The notes: a model not told the origin generated them from the letters alone. Shown: positions 34,082 to 43,788, counted from the first letter of the stretch. The stretch is DNA of 64,000 bases from Selenomonas sp. GACV-9 (GCA_900116485.1 FPAX01000001.1:62001-126000), one strand, 5' to 3'. A program made the numbers and translations.

Positions 34082-35298
34082 CAGCATTTGCCTATGAGGC
34101 GCGCAACCGCACTGGCGAGTTATTCACGGGCGAAATCAGAGCGGATTCGCGCAAGGAGGCGGCACATCAGATCCGGGCTAAGGGACTCTGGGTGGCCAGT
34201 CTAAAAGAATTGAAACCTGCAAGGCCGCTGACTGGTCAAAAAGTATGGCAGGTGTTTGATGCACGGCCGGCAAAGCTTGAGGTCGTATTGTTTTGCCGTC
34301 AGCTGGCGGTGCTGCTTTCGGCTGGCTTGCCAGTCCATGAGGCGCTGGGAGCTTTGCGACAGCAGTCGTCTGGCAGCAGCTATCAACGGATGCTGGAGAA
34401 AATGCTGGCTGATGTCATGCAGGGAAAGTCCCTGCATGAGGCGATGGGGAGTTTCCCGCAGGTGTTTTCTGTCCGCATGGTGAGTCTCGTAAAGGCGGGG
34501 GAGCTGGCAGGTTCGTTGGATGGGATGTTCTCGCGCTTGGCCGATTTTATGGAAAAGTCATTTGCCGCACGAGAAAAATTGCGGTCGGTGTTGCTGTACC
34601 CGTTTATCTTGGGCGTGACGACTTTCCTGGCCTTTGTAGCCATGACGGTGTTTATCCTGCCGACCTTTGCGGCGATGCTGGCGAATCTGCAGGCTCAGCT
34701 GCCGCTGCCGACCAGGATCTTGTTGCAGCTTGCCGCCATCATGCAACAGCATGGCGGGGGCGTACTGCTGCTGCTGAGCCTGTTGCTACTGACTGTAATT
34801 TTTGCCTGGCGTCAGCCGCGCATCCGCGTCCATGTTGACAGGTGGCGGCTGCAGATTCCCTTTTATGGTCGGCTGGCCAGCTATTCCGAGTGGCTGATGT
34901 TGCTCGGGACACTGGCGGTGTTGCTCGAAAACGGCATCCGGCTGCATGAGGCGCTGCAGCTTTTGCCGGAGGTAACGGACAATTTCTATTTGCGTGAAGT
35001 GATTGCAGGCGCGCACAAGAGCGTTGAGCGTGGCAGATCCTTGGTGGAAGCATGGCGAGGCTGCCAGGTGTTTCCAGCTGCTTTGCAGGAAATGGTCATG
35101 GCTGGCGAGAAGTCGGGCGAGCTGGAGTTCATGTTGAAGAAGGGCGCAGAACTTTGTGCAGTAATCGCTGAAAATGAATCGCAGCGCTTGCAGGCGATGG
35201 CTGAGCCTGCGGCAATCTTCCTGGTGGGCAGTTTGGTGTTCTTTTTCGTTTTGTCGGTGATACTGCCGTTACTGGAGATGATGGATGTACTGATGTGA
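34072..35298 (+). CDS. pilC: Type IV pilus/type II secretion inner-membrane platform protein (PilC/GspF)
   Basis: 408 residues with two GspF domains (about 70-190 and 270-395). The signatures are FCRQLAVLLSAGLPVHEALGAL and LGTLAVLLENGIRLHEALQLL, each followed by a membrane helix. Three helices lie near 170-195, 220-245 and 375-400. It forms the platform on which PilB and PilT act. ATG 34072 follows GGGGAGGCGG and overlaps pilT. No prepilin, prepilin peptidase or secretin gene is in the window, so the rest of the machine must be elsewhere. Confidence 0.92.
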   Translation: MGVTAFAYEARNRTGELFTGEIRADSRKEAAHQIRAKGLWVASLKELKPARPLTGQKVWQVFDARPAKLEVVLFCRQLAVLLSAGLPVHEALGALRQQSSGSSYQRMLEKMLADVMQGKSLHEAMGSFPQVFSVRMVSLVKAGELAGSLDGMFSRLADFMEKSFAAREKLRSVLLYPFILGVTTFLAFVAMTVFILPTFAAMLANLQAQLPLPTRILLQLAAIMQQHGGGVLLLLSLLLLTVIFAWRQPRIRVHVDRWRLQIPFYGRLASYSEWLMLLGTLAVLLENGIRLHEALQLLPEVTDNFYLREVIAGAHKSVERGRSLVEAWRGCQVFPAALQEMVMAGEKSGELEFMLKKGAELCAVIAENESQRLQAMAEPAAIFLVGSLVFFFVLSVILPLLEMMDVLM

Positions 35299-35323
35299 TC
35301 CTGGTCTGGTGGGAGGTGATACC

Positions 35324-36046
35324 ATGGACAAAATCGAACGGCTATTGGTCTTTGGCGATATTCATGGGAAATGGACGAAATTCGAGCAGGCATATGAACG
35401 CGCCGCCTTTGATCCGCAAAAAGATATGATGGTATTTCTGGGGGACTATCTGGATCGCGGCGAAAGTCCTGTGCCGGTCATGAAGTGGGTGATGGCGCAT
35501 TTTGACGCAGAACATATGATTTTTCTACGCGGCAATCATGAGCAGATGTTCCTGGATGCGATGCAGGCAGAGCAAAAGCCGCAGCCACAGGGACTGCTCG
35601 CGTTCCTGTGGGGATCGCCGCAAAGTCTCTGGCTAATGAATGGCGGGCGCATCACCGACGCTGAGATAGAAAAGACAGGCTCAGGGCAAGAGCTCCGGCG
35701 CAGCTGGGCGGAGCTAATCGAAAGGATGCCATTATATGCGAAGGTCGAGACGGAAAAGCAGGTATATTGGTTCATGCATGCAGATTGCAATCCTGAGGAA
35801 CCGCTGGAAGAGCAGCCAGCGGAAACGCTTCTGTGGCATCGGCAGTTGGCCGCAAGGCCGAGCCAGCACCAAGGCCGGCAGGTGATTGTCTTAGGCCATA
35901 CGCCTGTGCAGACGCTTGGGTACCAGGCAAAACCGCAGTGGCTGCAGGATGGCAGGCTGGTGTTGATGGATACGGGCAGCTATCTTGCCGATGGACGTGT
36001 TACCTGTGTCGATTTGCTTAGCCGGACAATCTATCAGTCAGAATAA
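35324..36046 (+). CDS. Calcineurin-like metallophosphatase (PrpA/ApaH-like)
   Basis: 240 residues with the three metal-binding motifs in order: GDIHGK (near residue 10), GDYLDRGE (near 42) and RGNHEQM (near 70). The distal histidine motif VLGHTPVQ is near 190. Relatives dephosphorylate serine/threonine (PrpA/PrpB) or cleave diadenosine tetraphosphate; sequence alone does not decide. It follows pilC by 25 bases and shares its operon. ATG 35324 follows GGGAGGTG. Confidence 0.82.
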   Translation: MDKIERLLVFGDIHGKWTKFEQAYERAAFDPQKDMMVFLGDYLDRGESPVPVMKWVMAHFDAEHMIFLRGNHEQMFLDAMQAEQKPQPQGLLAFLWGSPQSLWLMNGGRITDAEIEKTGSGQELRRSWAELIERMPLYAKVETEKQVYWFMHADCNPEEPLEEQPAETLLWHRQLAARPSQHQGRQVIVLGHTPVQTLGYQAKPQWLQDGRLVLMDTGSYLADGRVTCVDLLSRTIYQSE

Positions 36047-36086
36047 AAAACACGAGCATTTGACCGGTCAAATGCTCGTGTTTTTT
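36045..36086. terminator. Perfect 42-base palindromic bidirectional terminator
   Basis: A perfect inverted repeat with A-run on one flank and T-run on the other and no spacer; its centre is the word TGACCGGTCA at 36061-36070. It can end transcription of the phosphatase gene (+) and the isomerase gene (-). The central CCGG would form the RNA loop. Confidence 0.9.
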
Positions 36087-36090
36087 ATGG

Positions 36091-36519
36091 TTAGTCTTCG
36101 ATAGCTACAAGCTCAATCTTGAAGTTCAGTTCCTTGCCGGCCATTTCATGGTTGGCGTCAAAGGTAATGGACGTTTCGGTTTTTTCCATTACCGTGACGG
36201 GGACTGGCTGGCCATAGGCGTTCTGCAGGGCGACGCGCTGGCCGACTTCCAGGCCCTCGGAGCCAGGCAGCTGGCTGATTTCCATGGTGACGATGTTTTC
36301 GTCAGATGGCATGCCATAGGCCTCTTCGGGCATCAGATGGATGTCCTTGATGTCGCCGACGGACATGTCTTTTACGGCCTCATCAAAGCCTTTGATCATC
36401 ATGCCGGCACCGCAGACGAATTCGAGTGGTTCGCCGCGGTCATAGGAGGAATCGAACTTCGTGCCATCGTTGAGGGTACCCGTGTAATGAACTTTTACTT
36501 TCTTGTTTTCATTGCTCAT
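36091..36519 (-). CDS. FKBP-type peptidyl-prolyl isomerase (SlyD-like)
   Basis: 142 residues. The FKBP N-terminal strand pattern VKVHYTGTLNDGTKFDSS is followed by GEPLEFVCGAGMMIKGFDEAV. An insert-in-flap segment (about 70-125; PEEAYGMPSDENIVTM) is typical of SlyD. The metal-binding His/Cys-rich tail of E. coli SlyD is missing. It catalyses proline isomerisation during folding and is cytoplasmic. Start 36519 has GGAG at a proper distance; 36534 does not. It lies upstream-divergent to nothing else and ends at the shared terminator. Confidence 0.88.
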   Translation of the reverse strand: MSNENKKVKVHYTGTLNDGTKFDSSYDRGEPLEFVCGAGMMIKGFDEAVKDMSVGDIKDIHLMPEEAYGMPSDENIVTMEISQLPGSEGLEVGQRVALQNAYGQPVPVTVMEKTETSITFDANHEMAGKELNFKIELVAIED

Positions 36520-36579
36520 GAAATGAATCTCCATTCTTTGTGTATTGCGTAAGCCTTATCAGTATACCATAGCCAGGCC

Positions 36580-38469
36580 TTATTTGTTTAGCAGTTGAGC
36601 TTTTAATTCGCGATAGCGGCGCGTATAGTAGGGACCGTTCTGGGCCTCGCGATGGTCAAAACCATAGGCGCGGCGGCTGACGGCAAGGATTGGAGGTGCC
36701 TGGATGCGCTTGGCGATTGCCATGCCGCAAAAGAGGTTCCACCAGCGCTCAAGGTCAGCGATGAAATCTGCGGCTGTCGGGAAATATTTGGCGATGAGGC
36801 CTGGCTCGCAGCCGAGGTTTTCTTCCACAGTACCGGCCGCATACCATTCGAGGATATCCTGGGGCGCAGCTTTTTCCCAGCGCTCGATAAAGGCGCGGAA
36901 CAGGTAGTCATGATACGGATATTTGATTGGGTCGCCCTTGCCTTCGTCGACGTTCTGGGCATTGGAGAGCTCCGCACTCGGCACGATGTCGATGATGCCT
37001 TGCGGCACGACTTCGCGGCCATAGACTTCTTCGTTCATATAGTAGGCCAGTGCATAGACCTGATGTTTCCAGAGGTCAGCGAGCGCAGCGAGGAAACCTG
37101 ACTGATCGCCGTAGAGTGTCGAGTAGCCGACTGTCGTTTCGGCTTTGTTGGCGTTGCAGGTAAAGCCACCGCCAAAGGCTGCCGCGGCACCGGCGAGCAC
37201 GCGGGCACTGCGGTCGCGTGCCTGGATGTTTTCGGTGACAAAGGAGGAGACAGAGAGATTCGTCGTGCTGCCATCGGTCAGATAAGTCATCGGCGTGTGC
37301 TCAAGCTGGTCAACGGTATGGTCGACGGACTGCTGGATCGGGACAATCATATACTGGCAACCGAGATTGTTGGCAAGCTGCTGCGAAAGACCTTTGGTCG
37401 TTTCCGAGTTGAAGACGCTCGGCATGTTGACGAGCAGCAGGTTTTCGGGGCCGACAATCTTGGCGTAGAGAGCAGCGGCGACCGCTGAGTCGATGCCGCC
37501 CGAGATGCCGATGACGACTTTTTTCATATGGATGTTTTCGAGGAAGCGTTTGACGCCGTAGTGGAGTGCGCGATAGATATGCGCGATGTCTTTTTCCGTT
37601 GACTTGTCAACTGGCTTTGACTTGTCAATCTGCCCCATATCGATAAGGGCCAGGTTTTCCTGGTATTCTGGTGCGACGGCAACGACATGGCCCTGGGCGT
37701 TGTACGCCGTACTTGACCCGTCAAAGGTGTAGATGGTCTTGCCGTTGTTCTGCAGGCCGATGGCATTGACATAGAAGAGTGGGACATCAGCCTGCTGCGC
37801 CTGGGCACCAAAGACGCGGTTGCGCTTGTCATTCTTGCCGAGCGTATACGGTGAGGCTGAGATATTGACGAAAAAGTCAGGTTTATGGCGGCCGAGTATC
37901 GTGAATGGTTCAAGCTCGTAGTTATCGCCCCAGCCATCCTCGCAGAGCAGGCAGCCGATGCGGTAGTGCTGGCCCTTGACTTTGACGGTCACTGGCGAGA
38001 GCAGCTGGTCCGGCGTGGTGCCGAGCTCGCGGGCGAGCTTCTGCAGGCTGAAGAAGTGACGGGTATCGTCAAACTCCCGGTAGTTGGGCATCAGGGTCTT
38101 GATGACGTATGGATACGGCATGTTGTCAGGCTGGATGAGCTTGCCGTTCTGCGCTGTGAACAGGGCGTTGTATTTGCGGACGCGGCCGTCGTTGTTCTTT
38201 TTTGACCAGTCAACTGCGATGTTGCCGAAGATGACCGTGATGCCCGCCGAGGCAGCGATGATATCCTGGCCGTAGCTTTCGCAATCCTTGAGGAACGAGG
38301 ACTGCTCCCAGGTGTCGCCGAGCAGGTAGCCGGGTACAGCCATCTCCGGGAAGATGACGATATCGGCGCTTTGTGCCTTAGCATCAGCAATCATGGCGAG
38401 AATCTTGGCGGTGTTCTGGTCAGGATGGCCAGGGATGACTTCCATCTGGCCCATAGCAATTTTCAACAA
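36580..38469 (-). CDS. nadE: Glutamine-dependent NAD+ synthetase
   Basis: 629-residue two-domain enzyme. The N-terminal nitrilase-type glutaminase has its Glu in FPEMAVPGY near 43, a Lys near 125 and the Cys in GCLLCEDGWG near 173. The C-terminal NAD synthetase has the PP-loop GISGGIDSAVAAAL near 320 and GYSTLYGDQSGFLAAL. It converts nicotinate adenine dinucleotide to NAD with ammonia from glutamine. The start is TTG 38469 (followed by a second TTG), preceded on the minus strand by AAGGAGTG. Four TGAC-NN-GTCA sites lie inside. Confidence 0.93.
   Translation of the reverse strand: MLKIAMGQMEVIPGHPDQNTAKILAMIADAKAQSADIVIFPEMAVPGYLLGDTWEQSSFLKDCESYGQDIIAASAGITVIFGNIAVDWSKKNNDGRVRKYNALFTAQNGKLIQPDNMPYPYVIKTLMPNYREFDDTRHFFSLQKLARELGTTPDQLLSPVTVKVKGQHYRIGCLLCEDGWGDNYELEPFTILGRHKPDFFVNISASPYTLGKNDKRNRVFGAQAQQADVPLFYVNAIGLQNNGKTIYTFDGSSTAYNAQGHVVAVAPEYQENLALIDMGQIDKSKPVDKSTEKDIAHIYRALHYGVKRFLENIHMKKVVIGISGGIDSAVAAALYAKIVGPENLLLVNMPSVFNSETTKGLSQQLANNLGCQYMIVPIQQSVDHTVDQLEHTPMTYLTDGSTTNLSVSSFVTENIQARDRSARVLAGAAAAFGGGFTCNANKAETTVGYSTLYGDQSGFLAALADLWKHQVYALAYYMNEEVYGREVVPQGIIDIVPSAELSNAQNVDEGKGDPIKYPYHDYLFRAFIERWEKAAPQDILEWYAAGTVEENLGCEPGLIAKYFPTAADFIADLERWWNLFCGMAIAKRIQAPPILAVSRRAYGFDHREAQNGPYYTRRYRELKAQLLNK
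37600..38212. repeat. Four TGAC-NN-GTCA palindromes inside nadE
   Basis: TGACTTGTCA at 37600-37609 and 37618-37627, TGACCCGTCA at 37714-37723 and TGACCAGTCA at 38203-38212. The first two are only 18 bases apart and encode a repeated Asp-Lys-Ser. Confidence 0.7.
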
Positions 38470-38709
38470 GAGAAAAACACTCCTTAATCAATTACATAAA
38501 ATAAATAAAATCATGTAATATGGAAATAAAATGTAATATTATCGAGAAAACGTATTTTCTCAGCCGACAATCTTATATTTTCTATAGGATTCGTCCTCAA
38601 TATATGATATAATAAACCTCGAATACAGTCTAGAACCAATTTCTGACACGAAGTCAGGCGCAAAAGATGAGCAGTTTATAGTATTATGGAAAAGAAAGAG
38701 GCGGTTGAT
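38470..38709 (+). promoter_or_regulatory. Divergent intergenic region between nadE and thrC
   Basis: AT-rich 240 bases. A -10 element TATAAT (38608-38613) faces thrC, but no good -35 is seen. Short stems are present, AGGA-TTCG-TCCT at 38587-38598 and CTGAC-ACGAA-GTCAG near 38643-38657. No known riboswitch or T-box could be recognised. Confidence 0.45.
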
Positions 38710-40197
38710 TTGAAGTATAGCAGCACGAGAGGCAATGGCGTAAAACTTGACTCGGCGCAGGCCATTATCCAGGGACTCGCAGCGGATGGCGGCTTATTCG
38801 TGCCCGATAATATGCCAAAGGTTGATGCTGCGTTTATCGCATCGCTCGGCGAGCTCAGTTATGAAGAGCGTGCGGCTAAAGTGCTCGGACTGTTCCTCAC
38901 GGATTATACAGCTGACGAGGTCAAAGGCTGTGTAGAGCGCGCCTATGGCAACAATAAATTCGATGCGGTGATGCGGGCACCGGTCAAGGTGTTCGATGAT
39001 CTGGGAGTACTGGAGCTCTGGCATGGCCCGACGAGTGCGTTCAAGGATATGGCACTGCAGCTTTTGCCGCAGCTCATGAGCACGGCCCTCAAGAAGACTG
39101 GCGAGAAAGATAAAGTGTTGATCCTCGTGGCTACTTCCGGTGATACGGGCAAGGCTGCGCTGGAGGGATTCTGTGATGTCGATCAGATCAAGATCATGGT
39201 ATTCTATCCTGAGGGTGGTGTCAGCCGCATCCAGCAGCTCCAGATGCTTACCCAGGAAGGGGAAAACGTCAATGTCACGGCTGTGCGCGGTAACTTTGAC
39301 GATGCCCAGAGCGGCGTCAAGAGCATCTTCGGCGACAAGGCCTTCAACGAGGAGCTCGGGGAAAAAGGTGTCAAACTCTCTTCGGCTAACTCCATCAACT
39401 GGGGCCGTCTTGTGCCGCAGATTGTCTATTATTTCAGTGCCTATGCCGATCTTGTCAAAGCTGGCAAGATCAAGGCGGGCGAGGAAATCAACTTCACGGT
39501 GCCGACAGGCAATTTCGGCGATATCCTAGCGGGCTTTTATGCCAAGTGCATGGGGTTGCCTGTACATAAACTCATCTGTGCCTCGAATGCAAACAACGTG
39601 CTGACGGATTTTCTGCGCACGGGTGTTTATGATCGCAACCGTGATTTCTATAAGACGATCACACCGTCGATGGATATCTTGATTTCCAGCAACCTGGAGC
39701 GCCTGCTCTATCATATGACTGAGGATACCTCTAAGGTTGCTGGCTGGATGCAGGAGTTGTCTGCGACGGGCCGCTATGATATCGGCGCCGAGCTGTTGCA
39801 GAAGATCCAGCAGACCTTCTGGGCTGACTGGACCAGTGACGCGGATACCGAGGAGCTCATTGGCCGTGTCTATAACGACAAGCACTATGTACCGGATACC
39901 CATACGGCTGTGGCCTGGAAAGTAGCCGAAAACTATCAGCAGGTGACGGGGGATGACCATTACATGGTCATTGCCTCGACGGCGAGCCCGTATAAATTCA
40001 ACGGCAGTGTATTGGAGGCACTGGGCGTGGATACAGCAGGCCTTGATGAGTTTGCCATGCTGGATAGGCTCCAGGACCTCAATGATGATCCGACGCCGCA
40101 GGGACTTGCTTCGCTGCGCACCAAGGCGCAGCGCCACGATGGTGTCTGTGCATGCGAGGGTATGCGTCAGGCCGTGCTAGCCTTTGCTGAGGCATGA
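38710..40197 (+). CDS. thrC: Threonine synthase
   Basis: 495-residue PLP enzyme that converts O-phosphohomoserine to threonine. It begins KYSSTRGNG, the usual family start. The PLP lysine is in GPTSAFKDMALQLLPQ near 110, followed by VATSGDTGKAALEGF and the C-terminal SSNLERLLY segment. TTG 38710 after AGAGGCGG gives the family N-terminus; ATG 38686 is possible but adds eight residues. It is separate from hom-thrB (window start), so the threonine pathway is split. It ends in a terminator. Confidence 0.94.
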   Translation: MKYSSTRGNGVKLDSAQAIIQGLAADGGLFVPDNMPKVDAAFIASLGELSYEERAAKVLGLFLTDYTADEVKGCVERAYGNNKFDAVMRAPVKVFDDLGVLELWHGPTSAFKDMALQLLPQLMSTALKKTGEKDKVLILVATSGDTGKAALEGFCDVDQIKIMVFYPEGGVSRIQQLQMLTQEGENVNVTAVRGNFDDAQSGVKSIFGDKAFNEELGEKGVKLSSANSINWGRLVPQIVYYFSAYADLVKAGKIKAGEEINFTVPTGNFGDILAGFYAKCMGLPVHKLICASNANNVLTDFLRTGVYDRNRDFYKTITPSMDILISSNLERLLYHMTEDTSKVAGWMQELSATGRYDIGAELLQKIQQTFWADWTSDADTEELIGRVYNDKHYVPDTHTAVAWKVAENYQQVTGDDHYMVIASTASPYKFNGSVLEALGVDTAGLDEFAMLDRLQDLNDDPTPQGLASLRTKAQRHDGVCACEGMRQAVLAFAEA

Positions 40198-40215
40198 TAG
40201 AATGATATGAACACG

Positions 40216-40256
40216 AAAAACGCAGTGGGAATAATAGCAATCCATACTGCGTTTTT
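40216..40256 (+). terminator. Terminator after thrC
   Basis: Stem AAAAACGCAGT (40216-40226) with ACTGCGTTTTT (40246-40256), a 19-base loop and its own U tract. Confidence 0.85.
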
Positions 40257-40324
40257 CATTTGTTTTATTTTATTGACAAACAATTTCGATAAATGGCATT
40301 TTTAAAATTTTACCATGCAAATAG

Positions 40325-40353
40325 TTGACATTTATGGAAAAATAAGCTAATAT
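40325..40353 (+). promoter_or_regulatory. Promoter of pckA
   Basis: TTGACA (40325-40330), a 17-base spacer and TAATAT (40348-40353), with overlapping TATAAT at 40351. This is a strong match to the housekeeping sigma factor, fitting a highly expressed gene. Confidence 0.8.
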
Positions 40354-40431
40354 AATATTCGTGGTAAGGAAAGTGAAGTGTGAAAACCTTATCAACAGTT
40401 AATACATTTTATGAAAGAGGTTGAATGTAAA

Positions 40432-42048
40432 ATGGCAAACATCGATCTTACTCAGTATGGAATCACGGGCACGACGGAAATTCTTCACAACCCTTCGTAT
40501 AAGACGTTGTTCGAGGAAGAGACCAAGGAAGGTCTGACTGGTTTTGAAATCGGCCAGATTTCGGAGCTCGGAGCAGTAAACGTCAAGACGGGTATCTTCA
40601 CGGGTCGTTCCCCGAAAGATAAATTCATCGTGGATGATGAAACCTCGCATGACACGGTTTGGTGGGATTCTGAGGCTTATCATAACGATAACCACCGCGC
40701 AACGAAAGAGGCTTGGGAAGCTTGCAAAGAGATTGCCAAGAAGGAGCTCTCTAACAAGAAACTCTATGTTGTTGATGCTTTCTGCGGCGCCAACAAGGAC
40801 ACGCGTATGGCTGTCCGTTTCATCGTCGAGGTTGCTTGGCAGGCTCATTTCGTAACGAACATGTTCGTAAAACCGACCGAAGAAGAGCTGGCAAACTTCA
40901 AGCCGGACTTCACGGTTTACAATGCCTCCAAGGCTAAAGTCGAGAACTTCAAGGAGCTTGGCCTCCATTCTGATACGGCTGTCGTCTTCAATCTGACAAG
41001 CCGCGAGCAGGTCATCATCAACACCTGGTATGGTGGTGAGATGAAGAAGGGCATGTTCTCCATGATGAACTACTTCCTGCCGCTCAAGGGCATCGCTGCT
41101 ATGCATTGCTCGGCTAACACGGATAAGGAAGGCAAGAATACGGCTATCTTCTTCGGCCTTTCCGGCACGGGTAAGACGACGCTGTCGACGGACCCGAAAC
41201 GCCTGCTGATCGGTGACGATGAGCATGGCTGGGATGACGAAGGTATCTTCAACTTCGAGGGCGGCTGCTATGCCAAGGTCATCAACCTTGATATGGAGTC
41301 GGAGCCGGATATCTATGGCGCTATCAAACGCAATGCTCTGCTCGAGAACGTTGTCCTCGATGAGAAAGGCAAGATCGACTTTGCTGATAAGAGCATCACG
41401 GAGAACACGCGCGTATCGTATCCTATCGACCACATCAAAGGGACGGTCAAAGGTTTCGTCAACGATCGCAGCGCTGCCCCGGCAGCTAAGAGCGTCATCT
41501 TCCTGTCGGCTGATGCCTTCGGTGTCCTGCCGCCGGTTTCCATCCTGACGCCGGAGCAGATGCAGTACTACTTCCTGTCTGGTTTCACGGCTAAACTTGC
41601 TGGCACGGAGCGCGGCATCACGGAGCCGACGCCGACGTTCTCGGCTTGCTTTGGCCAGGCCTTCCTCGAACTCCATCCGACGAAGTACGCGCAGGAGCTC
41701 GTAAAACGCGTCAAAGCCAACGGCACGAAAGCATATCTGGTCAACACGGGCTGGAATGGTACGGGAAAACGCATCTCCATCAAGGATACGCGTGGCATCA
41801 TCGATGCAATCCACAGCGGTGCTATCGCTAACGCACCGACGAAGAAGATCCCGTTCTTCGGTCTGGAAGTTCCGACGGAGCTCGAGGGCGTAGATACGAA
41901 TATCCTCGATCCGAAAAACACTTATGCTGATCCGGCAGAGTGGGAAAAGAAAGCCAAAGAACTGGCATCGATGTTCATCAAGAACTTCGACAAATACACG
42001 ACGAACGAAGCAGGCAAGGCTCTCGTCGCTGCTGGCCCGCAGCTCTGA
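40432..42048 (+). CDS. pckA: Phosphoenolpyruvate carboxykinase (ATP)
   Basis: 538 residues. It interconverts oxaloacetate plus ATP with PEP, CO2 and ADP. Visible are [12 protein letters not shown] (substrate loop), the P-loop [14 protein letters not shown] near 250, the metal-binding DDEHGW, and [13 protein letters not shown]. In succinate- and propionate-forming anaerobes this enzyme often runs in the carboxylating direction; that is inferred here. ATG 40432 gives the family start [12 protein letters not shown] 40411 lacks a ribosome site, whereas GAAAGAGG lies before 40432. Codon use is strongly biased, as in highly expressed genes. Confidence 0.96.
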   Translation: MANIDLTQYGITGTTEILHNPSYKTLFEEETKEGLTGFEIGQISELGAVNVKTGIFTGRSPKDKFIVDDETSHDTVWWDSEAYHNDNHRATKEAWEACKEIAKKELSNKKLYVVDAFCGANKDTRMAVRFIVEVAWQAHFVTNMFVKPTEEELANFKPDFTVYNASKAKVENFKELGLHSDTAVVFNLTSREQVIINTWYGGEMKKGMFSMMNYFLPLKGIAAMHCSANTDKEGKNTAIFFGLSGTGKTTLSTDPKRLLIGDDEHGWDDEGIFNFEGGCYAKVINLDMESEPDIYGAIKRNALLENVVLDEKGKIDFADKSITENTRVSYPIDHIKGTVKGFVNDRSAAPAAKSVIFLSADAFGVLPPVSILTPEQMQYYFLSGFTAKLAGTERGITEPTPTFSACFGQAFLELHPTKYAQELVKRVKANGTKAYLVNTGWNGTGKRISIKDTRGIIDAIHSGAIANAPTKKIPFFGLEVPTELEGVDTNILDPKNTYADPAEWEKKAKELASMFIKNFDKYTTNEAGKALVAAGPQL

Positions 42049-42083
42049 TTCATTCGCTGACACGAATATATCTTCACCTATGG

Positions 42084-42114
42084 GAGGAACCTCTGAGCGA
42101 GGTTCCTCTTTTTT
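42084..42114 (+). terminator. Terminator after pckA
   Basis: Stem GAGGAACCT/AGGTTCCTC with a seven-base loop and six T. Confidence 0.9.
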
Positions 42115-42175
42115 AGGTATTTTTAAAATTTTTGCAGTATAATATGGATAGTATAGATAAAAAGGGAGTGATTCA

Positions 42176-43780
42176 ATGAAAATCAAGGCTATGGTGCTTA
42201 GCGGATTGCTCATCACGGCATTGCAGGCTTGTTCGCTTGGCGGCGTGGAGGCTGCCAGCAAAGGGCGGCTGGTTTTTATCCCGCACGACAACCGGCCCAT
42301 TTCCTGTGAGGATACAGCTGATGTGGCGCGGGCGGCGGGCTATGAGGTCATCACGCCGCCACAGGAGCTGTTGAGTGGTGGTGTTGATAAGCCGGGAGAT
42401 CCGGACAAGCTTTGGCAATGGGCCAAGGAAAATGTCCGCGGCGCCGATGCGGCGATGTTCTCCTCGGACTCGATGGTTTATGGTGGTCTGGTGCCGTCGC
42501 GCAAGCATGAGCTTGATGAGGATACGCTGGCCGCGCGTGTGCAGGAATTTGCCCAGCTGCGGCAGGAAAATCCGCGTCTCAAGCTCTATGTGTTTGATTC
42601 CATCATGCGCACGCCGAAGAGCGGCATGTACTCAGGCAACGCCGAACCAGCTTATTACCAGCCCTATGGTGCAGATATCTTCCAGTATTCGGCGCTGGCA
42701 GACAAGAAGTCGCTGCAGGGGCTGACTGCTGCTGAAGAACAGGCGCTCCAGCAGCATGAGCAAGCAGTGCCGCAGGAGGTCTGGCAGGATTGGCGCGCAC
42801 GCCGTGCCAAGAACCTCAAGGTCAGCGAGCAGCTGGTGGATTTGACGCGTCAAGGTGTCATCAATTACCTGGTGGTCGGCAAGGATGACAACGCTCCATA
42901 TTCGCAGACCCATCATGAGGGACTCTTGCTGGAGGATTATGGCAAGGATCTTCCAGATACCCGCTATCAAGTTCTCGCAGGCATCGATGAGTTTGGCGCG
43001 CTGCTGCTCAGCCGCGCAGTCAACGATACGGAAAAGGAGATTCCGTTCATCTATGTCAAGTACAACAAGGGAAAAGGCGCTGATACGGTGCCGGGTTACT
43101 CCGATACGCGCATCGATAACACCATCCGCGCCTCGGTGCGCACGGCTGGCGGTCTGGTCGTCAATACGCCGGAGCGGGCGGACTTCGTGCTGCTGGTCAA
43201 TACGAATGAAGATGGCCGTACTGGCGAGGCCAACCTTGTAACGGCGGCGAAAGGAACTCTTGCCAATAATGGGGAGGACCGTGGTACAGCGAAATACTTC
43301 ACGCAGCAGGTCAACGACTATGTGGCCGCTGGCAAGGCCGTGGGCGTGGCTGACATCGCCTTTGCCAATGGCGCCGATAACGCGTTGCTCAAATCCTTGC
43401 AGGCTGGTGGACTTCTCTATAAGATCCGTGCCTATGCGGGCTGGAATACACCGACGAACAGCACGGGCTTTGTCATTGCGACAGGGCTGTTGTCGAGCCG
43501 GATGCCCGATGATGCCTGCGATAATCTCCTGACCAAACGCTATTTGGATGACTGGGGGTATCAGGCCAACGTCCGCCCGCAGATGGCAACTAGCATTGCC
43601 GGTTTCCGCCGCTGGGATGTCTACAGCAACATGGGAAGTTATGAGACAGGTATCGTAAACCGCATCAACACATTGATGCGCGAGTTTGCCGTCAAGAACT
43701 TGCCGCCCTTTGCGAACCTCGATAATCTTCAGGTAACGCTGCCGTGGCATCGCATGTTTGAGGCGAATTTCAAATACTAA
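42176..43780 (+). CDS. DUF4127 family protein, exported
   Basis: 534 residues. The N-terminal segment (LSGLLITALQACSLGG) is a signal peptide with a possible lipobox cysteine near residue 19. The rest matches DUF4127 (VFIPHDNRPISCED, TPPQELLSGG, SSDSMVYGGLVPSRKH, VVGKDDNAPYSQTHHE, ending TLPWHRMFEANF). The conserved acidic and histidine residues suggest a metal-dependent enzyme on the outer face of the membrane, but no activity is known to me. It is a single-gene unit with a GGGAGTG ribosome site. Confidence 0.8.
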   Translation: MKIKAMVLSGLLITALQACSLGGVEAASKGRLVFIPHDNRPISCEDTADVARAAGYEVITPPQELLSGGVDKPGDPDKLWQWAKENVRGADAAMFSSDSMVYGGLVPSRKHELDEDTLAARVQEFAQLRQENPRLKLYVFDSIMRTPKSGMYSGNAEPAYYQPYGADIFQYSALADKKSLQGLTAAEEQALQQHEQAVPQEVWQDWRARRAKNLKVSEQLVDLTRQGVINYLVVGKDDNAPYSQTHHEGLLLEDYGKDLPDTRYQVLAGIDEFGALLLSRAVNDTEKEIPFIYVKYNKGKGADTVPGYSDTRIDNTIRASVRTAGGLVVNTPERADFVLLVNTNEDGRTGEANLVTAAKGTLANNGEDRGTAKYFTQQVNDYVAAGKAVGVADIAFANGADNALLKSLQAGGLLYKIRAYAGWNTPTNSTGFVIATGLLSSRMPDDACDNLLTKRYLDDWGYQANVRPQMATSIAGFRRWDVYSNMGSYETGIVNRINTLMREFAVKNLPPFANLDNLQVTLPWHRMFEANFKY

Positions 43781-43788
43781 CAAAAAAG

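Noticed and set aside
37600..37627. Paired TGACTTGTCA sites in nadE as an operator
   Set aside because: They are deep inside the coding sequence and encode a repeated Asp-Lys-Ser, and the same word is scattered over unrelated genes.
38470..38709. Riboswitch or T-box leader for threonine synthase
   Set aside because: No T-box sequence, specifier loop pattern or terminator/antiterminator pair could be found; only short stems.
40399..42300. 633-residue open frame on the minus strand opposite pckA
   Set aside because: It is a shadow of the strongly biased pckA codons. No ribosome site, low-complexity Arg/Leu-rich translation, and pckA is certain.
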